A stretch of 6,312 bases of DNA, taken from an uncultured beta proteobacterium (lineage in GTDB: Bacteria; Pseudomonadota; Gammaproteobacteria; Burkholderiales; Burkholderiaceae_C). The notes under the pieces were generated by a model, which made no database searches, was not told the DNA's origin, and saw only the letters and a list, made by a program, of their open reading frames with translations. The stretch spans positions 1 through 6,312 of the forward strand of contig CAIMHL010000376.1 of NCBI GenBank assembly GCA_903840825.1, given 5' to 3'. The translations under genes were made by a program, and so were the position numbers. Shown here in pieces: positions 3,426-6,312 of the stretch (its first letter is position 1; each line of letters begins with the position of its first letter).

Positions 3426-6312
3426 ATGGATTTACCCAAACTCATTTCCGGCAAACGCTACACCCTGCCCCGCCCCACGGGCTCGGCCGATGCCCTGTTA
3501 TTGGCGCAACTGGGAATGCGCGAAAAAGCCCAGGGCAAGCTCACGGCCATCGTCACCGCTAATGCCGTAGACGCCCAGCGCCTCATCGATGAGATGGCCT
3601 TTTTTGCCCCTGATTTACGCTGTGTGCTGTTCCCCGACTGGGAAACCCTGCCCTACGATGCCTTTTCGCCGCACCAAGACTTAATCAGCGAGCGGCTCGC
3701 CACCCTGTGGCGCATCAGCCAGCGCGACAAAGACACCGGTGCTGATGTGGTCGTGGTCCACGCCACCACCGCGCTTTACCGCTTGGCCCCGCCGGCTTTC
3801 TTGGCCGGTTACACCTTTGAATTCAAGGTCAAGCAAAAGCTGGATGAAGGCAAATTCAAGGCCCAGCTAACGCTGGCGGGGTACAGCCACGTCACCCAAG
3901 TGGTCAGCCCTGGCGAGTACGCGGTGCGCGGCGGCCTGATTGACCTGTTCCCGATGGGAAGTTTGGTGCCGTTTCGGGTGGATTTGTTTGACGACGAGAT
4001 CGACAGCATCCGCACCTTCGATCCCGACAGCCAGCGCAGCCTGTACCCGGTACCCGAGGTGCGCTTGTTACCGGGCCGAGAGTTTCCGATGGACGACGAG
4101 GCGCGGGCGCGTTTTCGCAACCGCTGGCGCGAGTTGATGGAGGGCGACCCCACCAAAAGCCGGATTTACAAAGACATGGGCAACGGCGTGGCCACGGCGG
4201 GTATTGAGTACTACCTGCCCTTGTTTTTTGAAGAAACCGCCACCGTGTTTGACTACCTGGGGGCTGAGGCCACCATCGTCTTGCACGGCGACCTAGAGCC
4301 CGCTTTCCAGCATTTTTGGCAAGACACCAAAGACCGCTACCGCCTAGTGCAGGGCGACCCCGAGCGCCTAGCCCTACCCCCTGAAGCCTTATTTTTAGGC
4401 ACCGAGCAGTTTTACTCCCTTGTCAACCATTACGCCCAGCTGGCCATCAAAGCCCCCGGTGAACAAAACGCAGACTACGTGGAGCTTGCCACGCTGCCGG
4501 TGCTCACCGTGGTGCGCGGGGCTGAAGACCCGTTGGCGCGGCTAAAAGATCACATCAAACAGTCCAAACAGCGCGTGCTGATCCTGGCTGAGAGTGACGG
4601 GCGGCGCACCAGCTTGCTCGACTTTTTGCACGCCAGCCACCTAAGCCCGCCCACCTTCGACTCACTGGCCGAGTTTGAGCGCAGCGACGAGGCGCTAGGC
4701 ATTGCCACCTCGTCACTCAACACCGGCTTTGCCTGGCTAGAAGCGGGCATTGACCTCATCACCGAGACCGAGCTTTTTGCCGCTGGCCCCACCACCCGCC
4801 GCCGCAAAAAGCAAGAACAGGTGAGCGATGTTGAAGCGCTCATCAAAGACTTAAGCGAACTCAATGTGGGCGACCCGGTGGTGCATTCGGCACACGGCAT
4901 TGGCCGCTACCACGGCTTGATCAACCTCGATTTGGGCAACAAACTACCCAACGGCGAGCCCGAGTTTCAGGAGTTTTTGCACCTTGAGTACGCCGACAAA
5001 GCCACTTTGTATGTGCCGGTGAGCCAGCTTCAACTCATCAGCCGCTACACCGGCGTGAGCGCTGATGAGGCACCCCTGCATCGCCTGGGTTCTGGCGTTT
5101 GGGACAAAGCCAAGCGCAAAGCGGCCGAGCAAGTGCGCGACAGTGCCGCCGAGCTGCTAAACATCTACGCCCGCCGCGCCGCCCGCGAAGGCTTTGCTTT
5201 CCGCTACTCGCCCAGCGATTACGAAATTTTCGCCAACGACTTTGGCTTTGAAGAAACGCCGGATCAAAAAGCCGCCATTCACGCCGTCATTCAAGACATG
5301 ATCAGCCCGCGCCCGATGGACCGCCTGATTTGCGGCGATGTTGGCTTTGGCAAAACCGAAGTGGCCTTGCGTGCTGCTTTTATTGGCATCACCGGTGGCA
5401 AACAAGTGGCCCTTTTGGCCCCCACCACGCTCTTGGCCGAGCAGCACTACCAAACGCTGGTGGACCGCTTTGCCAAATGGCCAGTCAAAGTGGCCGAGAT
5501 GAGCCGGTTCAGATCAGCCAAAGAAATCACCGCCGCCCTCAAAGGCTTGGCCGATGGCACGGTCGATATTGTGGTGGGCACCCACAAGTTGCTCAGCCAA
5601 AGCACCAAGTTCAAAGACCTGGGCCTGCTCATCATTGACGAAGAACACCGCTTTGGCGTGCGCCACAAAGAGCAAATAAAGGCGCTGCGCGCCGAGGTCG
5701 ATTTGCTCACCCTGACTGCCACCCCCATTCCCCGCACGCTGGGTATGGCGCTTGAAGGCCTGCGCGATTTGAGCGTGATTGCCACCGCGCCGCAACGCCG
5801 CCTAGCCATCAAAACCTTTGTGCGTACCGAAGGTAACGGCGTCATCCGCGAAGCGGTGCTGCGCGAACTCAAGCGTGGTGGACAGGTTTACTTCTTGCAC
5901 AACGAGGTGGAAACCATCGAGAACCGCCGCGCCAAACTCGAAGAGCTGCTGCCCGAGGCCCGCATAGCCGTGGCCCACGGCCAAATGCCCGAGCGCCAGC
6001 TAGAGAGCGTGATGCGCGACTTTGTGGCCCAGCGCTACAACCTGCTGCTGTGCTCCACCATCATCGAGACCGGCATTGACGTGCCCACCGCAAACACCAT
6101 TGTGATGAGCCGCGCCGACCGCTTTGGCTTGGCCCAGTTGCACCAGTTGCGCGGCCGGGTGGGCCGAAGCCACCACCAAGCCTACGCCTACCTGATGGTG
6201 CCCGACCTGGAGGGCCTGACCAAACAAGCCAGCCAGCGCCTGGACGCCATTCAACAAATGGAAGAACTTGGCAGCGGCTTTTACTTGGCCATGCACGACC
6301 TGGAAATTCGCG
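3426..6312 (+). CDS. mfd: Transcription-repair coupling factor Mfd (3' end cut by the window edge)
   Basis: Open from the ATG at 3426 to the right edge: 962 codons of a protein usually about 1,150 residues long. Mfd recognises RNA polymerase stalled at DNA lesions, pushes it off using ATP-driven translocation and recruits UvrA for nucleotide excision repair. The UvrB-like N-terminal module includes DWETLPYDAFSPHQD (71-85). The CarD-like RNA-polymerase-interaction domain starts at about residue 481 with VGDPVVHSAHGIGRY. The RecG-like motor domains show Walker A GDVGFGKT (637-644, K643), DEEH (738-741), TATP (764-767), TIIETGIDVP (878-887) and QLHQLRGRVGRS (904-915). The window ends at HDLEIR (R962) in the TRG motif, by my recollection of the alignment near E. 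coli R953. The rest of that motif and the autoinhibitory C-terminal domain are missing only because of the window edge. A short AGG (3417-3419) is a weak ribosome binding site; an in-frame GTG at 3378 is a less likely start. Confidence 0.97.
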   Translation, partial: MDLPKLISGKRYTLPRPTGSADALLLAQLGMREKAQGKLTAIVTANAVDAQRLIDEMAFFAPDLRCVLFPDWETLPYDAFSPHQDLISERLATLWRISQRDKDTGADVVVVHATTALYRLAPPAFLAGYTFEFKVKQKLDEGKFKAQLTLAGYSHVTQVVSPGEYAVRGGLIDLFPMGSLVPFRVDLFDDEIDSIRTFDPDSQRSLYPVPEVRLLPGREFPMDDEARARFRNRWRELMEGDPTKSRIYKDMGNGVATAGIEYYLPLFFEETATVFDYLGAEATIVLHGDLEPAFQHFWQDTKDRYRLVQGDPERLALPPEALFLGTEQFYSLVNHYAQLAIKAPGEQNADYVELATLPVLTVVRGAEDPLARLKDHIKQSKQRVLILAESDGRRTSLLDFLHASHLSPPTFDSLAEFERSDEALGIATSSLNTGFAWLEAGIDLITETELFAAGPTTRRRKKQEQVSDVEALIKDLSELNVGDPVVHSAHGIGRYHGLINLDLGNKLPNGEPEFQEFLHLEYADKATLYVPVSQLQLISRYTGVSADEAPLHRLGSGVWDKAKRKAAEQVRDSAAELLNIYARRAAREGFAFRYSPSDYEIFANDFGFEETPDQKAAIHAVIQDMISPRPMDRLICGDVGFGKTEVALRAAFIGITGGKQVALLAPTTLLAEQHYQTLVDRFAKWPVKVAEMSRFRSAKEITAALKGLADGTVDIVVGTHKLLSQSTKFKDLGLLIIDEEHRFGVRHKEQIKALRAEVDLLTLTATPIPRTLGMALEGLRDLSVIATAPQRRLAIKTFVRTEGNGVIREAVLRELKRGGQVYFLHNEVETIENRRAKLEELLPEARIAVAHGQMPERQLESVMRDFVAQRYNLLLCSTIIETGIDVPTANTIVMSRADRFGLAQLHQLRGRVGRSHHQAYAYLMVPDLEGLTKQASQRLDAIQQMEELGSGFYLAMHDLEIR

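Noticed and set aside
3290..3562. 90-codon + strand frame spanning the ispD-mfd spacer
   Set aside because: It runs through the hairpin and overlaps the start of mfd out of frame, and its product resembles no protein I know.
3809..6296. Several minus-strand open frames opposite mfd
   Set aside because: mfd is continuous and motif-complete over this span. The antisense frames lack domains and follow from GC-skewed third codon positions.

Overview
The window looks like chromosomal DNA from a betaproteobacterium of the order Burkholderiales, most likely family Comamonadaceae. This rests on recalled protein similarity (the long LOG-type protein and the IspD/IspF/Mfd set) and on the moderately GC-rich codon use; no search was run. 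There are no tRNA or rRNA genes, mobile elements, CRISPR arrays or phage genes. It is mostly a housekeeping region.

Left part (1-1150, + strand): a possible 3' end of an unidentified gene (1-84) is followed by a tight three-gene cluster of small envelope proteins. These are a DUF883/ElaB/YqjD-type membrane-anchored protein (155-466), a YqjE-like two-helix membrane protein (480-866, GTG start) and a YqjK-like protein (863-1150). The order matches yqjD-yqjE-yqjK of Escherichia coli. Spacing is 13 nt and then a 4-nt ATGA overlap, so the three are probably one transcription unit.

Middle (1151-3318): a LOG-family (TIGR00730-type) nucleotide phosphoribohydrolase-like gene (about 1212-2084, +) converges with the ispD-ispF pair on the minus strand. 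The LOG and ispF stop codons are only 2 bp apart. ispD and ispF overlap by 4 nt (ATGA) and encode the third and fifth enzymes of the MEP (non-mevalonate) isoprenoid pathway. The conserved core of ispD holds a 63-bp stretch with sharply different, A/T-ending codon use.

Right part (3319-6312): a 107-bp divergent spacer separates ispD from mfd, the transcription-repair coupling factor. mfd runs off the right edge within the TRG translocation motif, so about 190 C-terminal residues are missing. The spacer carries a perfect 12-bp GC-rich hairpin followed by a T-rich tract. It has the form of an intrinsic terminator but points into mfd and ends only 56 bp before its start codon.

I found no new multi-gene system. 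The two observations most worth checking are the terminator-like hairpin in front of mfd and the codon-use anomaly inside ispD.
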